NCBI GenBank assembly: GCA_958299035.1
Contig: CATQJL010000305.1
Location: 32,377,733 to 32,441,732, forward strand
Origin: Cylicocyclus nassatus
Lineage: Eukaryota; Nematoda; Chromadorea; Rhabditida; Strongylidae
Direction of reading: 5' to 3'
DNA: 64,000 bases
The translations under genes were made by a program, and so were the position numbers. The notes beneath the pieces were generated by a model that saw only the letters and a list, made by a program, of their open reading frames with translations, had not been told where the DNA came from and searched no databases. This document shows positions 62,246 to 64,000 of this stretch, piece after piece. The number at the start of each line of letters is the position of its first letter. Positions within the stretch are counted from its first letter, which is position 1.

Positions 62246-63236
62246 AAAAAAAATCGGTGGGACCTCCACACTATGTGTACTGTTCATTCCAGGTCCCCCG
62301 TAAAAACATATTGCTTAGCTGAAATATTGTGAACTCTGATTTTGTTTCTGGCCGCAATTTACGAGCATTTATTTAGAAACATCGCTATATGCACACAAAC
62401 GTGCTAAGTCTTTCTTTATGCATAATTTTCGTTTTCAAAAAAAAAAAACAGAAAGAATCGTTTATGTAATTTTCATTGAAGTGATGTCTACTGAAGCCTG
62501 CGCATAAACGCTGCAAATCTATATTGCTGAGTAGCTTCATGAATTATTTTTAATTCGGAGATCAGAATTTTTTTGCCTATAATTGTGTCTTCATATATTT
62601 TGAGGCGATTTTTCATGGGATCACAAATCATTTAGGAAACAATAAGTGAGCACAAGCATAATAGATTGAAATCCCAACAAAAACATTCCTATGTGTTAAT
62701 TTGAGGCGATTCCATTAACTTCCGAAATTAACATTATCGTAATTGTTACCTCATATCTTCGCAACATATTATCGAAGTTTGGTAATGGCGTTTCCAAAAG
62801 GTGAAATGATCTTCTTTTTACTTTGAGACATATTACGACGATGACTCTCTCACAAAGATACGTTTACATGCATATTAATCACAAGAAATTTATATGCAGT
62901 CATCCCCTTATGCATGTTGTCTTTTACATGGAGTAGAAGTAGATACGTTTGTGTTGCGGGTGTGGAATGTAACTGTGCCTCGTCTACATTCCCCATCTGC
63001 TATTTAGTTAGTACTTTCTAGTTTCATATTTGCTCAATTGCCAGCATTGGCGGTGCGAATCCATTCTCACTTCATCAAATTGCTCAACGCCTCAAACTTC
63101 GTAATGCTGTTCCTTCTCATGTTAGATTTTTTGGAACTTTTAAAAGAAAGATGCGCCCGCCATTGCTGGCCTTTTCTAGCATAAAATCGGCCTTATACAG
63201 GCATAACATCACTTTCTTACTCATAGATTTTCAGCC
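62246..63236. other. Unassigned AT-rich sequence
   Basis: No gene, RNA or repeat pair that I can support. A TTTTCAG acceptor at its end precedes the next exon candidate. Confidence 0.4.
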
Positions 63237-63303
63237 ATGATGCTTGTTGCTGATAGCAACCAGGAAAATTCCAGGGAGAAAAAGAAACGAAAAAAGGCAG
63301 AAA
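63237..63303 (+). CDS. Candidate first exon (basic N-terminus), unknown protein
   Basis: ATG ATG follows TTACTCATAGATTTTCAGCC. The frame reads MMLVADSNQENSREKKKRKK then AE, ending at A/gtgagt in phase 1. The lysine/arginine run suggests a nuclear or RNA-binding protein. The continuation is unclear: the nearby acceptors at 63,739 and 63,755 both lead quickly to stops. Confidence 0.3.
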
Positions 63304-64000
63304 GTGAGTTTTTTTTATCTTATTGATAATTAGTGCATTGCTTCATAAAGTAAGGGACGATTGATAATTCATGTTTCAATATCCTTCTCTTAATAGTCGA
63401 TATTATTAGTTGAAACAATCTGATTTTCGGAAATCTGGTGATTTAGATAAAAGCTCTTCGTAGATGCTGCATAATAGGTTTGCGCGGCATTCCAGTGTAC
63501 CTATCTGTCCTTTAGTTAAACAAACTCTATTTTACGGAATTGATATATTCAACGCAAACTCCCAGCAGCGCATATTGCATCAACAAATTTGACGTTCGTG
63601 ATTTTGTGGCCCATAGACGTCAGTTCTTAGTTACCATTCATTTTACGACTAGGAGACGCGAGACCGCATTGCACACATTGTCTAAACAAGCTTAATCGTG
63701 TACTTAGCAGGTTTATACTTGTCATTTATCTCGTCCAGGTTTATTCACTTTTAGGAAACAGGGAAGAACAGACTCAAACATGTTAAGATGATGTCCGCAA
63801 TGCAGCTACGCGTCTCCTAGTCTTAGAATAGATGATATGAAACTAACAGGCGATTTTTCGGAAATTGATTGCACTATATTGCACCCGGGGCTATCAACAG
63901 AAATTTTGCAAACATTCGCTAACAGATGCATCAGTTTTTCCTCAAAAATCGCAGCAGCAAAACAAGCATGTTGTTGATGAAGAATTTTCGCGGCTTTCAA
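63304..64000. other. Unassigned sequence with a small inverted repeat
   Basis: GACTAGGAGACGCG (about 63,649) and its inverse CGCGTCTCCTAGTC (about 63,809-63,822) could bound a roughly 175-bp MITE. No clear TSD. Nothing else is supported up to the window end. Confidence 0.35.

Overview
The window is eukaryotic and most likely from a clade V (strongylid-type) nematode. It has compact multi-exon genes with short coding exons, several ATGs that sit directly on a 3' splice-acceptor sequence (the arrangement expected for spliced-leader trans-splicing), and a two-gene unit that looks like a nematode operon. The genus cannot be fixed from sequence alone. There is no bacterial gene organisation, CRISPR array, rRNA or convincing tRNA.

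Layout. Positions 1-26,900 are almost gene-free. They hold foldback (long inverted repeat) DNA elements, nested hAT-type elements (6,646-9,410), a large inverted duplication (11,805-14,247), a decayed minus-strand BEL/Pao LTR retrotransposon (about 14,250-21,230) cut by two later insertions, a minus-strand CR1-like LINE (about 21,594-24,790) and a foldback element with a perfect 9-bp target-site duplication (TSD) at 24,887-26,264. Only scattered exon candidates lie here. Positions 27,973-37,049 hold two plus-strand genes in tandem: a p47/UBXN2-type p97 cofactor (10 exons, 312 aa) and the complex I subunit NDUFA12 (5 exons, 145 aa). They are 330 bp apart, with AATAAA followed by a splice acceptor fused to the NDUFA12 ATG. 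Positions 38,924-51,801 hold a minus-strand ESCRT-I subunit gene, mvb-12 (MABP domain plus C-terminal UMA motif), in about 10 exons; its 7.4-kb first intron contains a candidate plus-strand gene. Positions 52,027-61,041 hold a divergently transcribed plus-strand gene of six phase-consistent exons and unknown function. Weaker gene candidates follow at 61,275-62,245 and 63,237-63,303.

Mobile DNA. Nearly every intron and intergenic space is filled by non-autonomous elements that are long palindromes. Many still show exact TSDs: 9 bp (MULE-like), 8 bp (hAT-like), TTAA (piggyBac-like), TA (Tc1/mariner-like), TTA/TAA (PIF/Harbinger-like) and A^T (Helitron). Several nest in one another, which gives a relative order of insertion. 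Four well-preserved Helitron-like copies have palindromic bodies, two of them built from 121-bp tandem units.

The genes are housekeeping: p47 (p97/VCP adaptor for membrane fusion and ubiquitin handling), NDUFA12 (respiratory complex I assembly) and MVB-12 (endosomal sorting of ubiquitinated cargo). The unusual feature is the density of hairpin-forming elements around and inside them, including an inverted copy of an mvb-12 exon.
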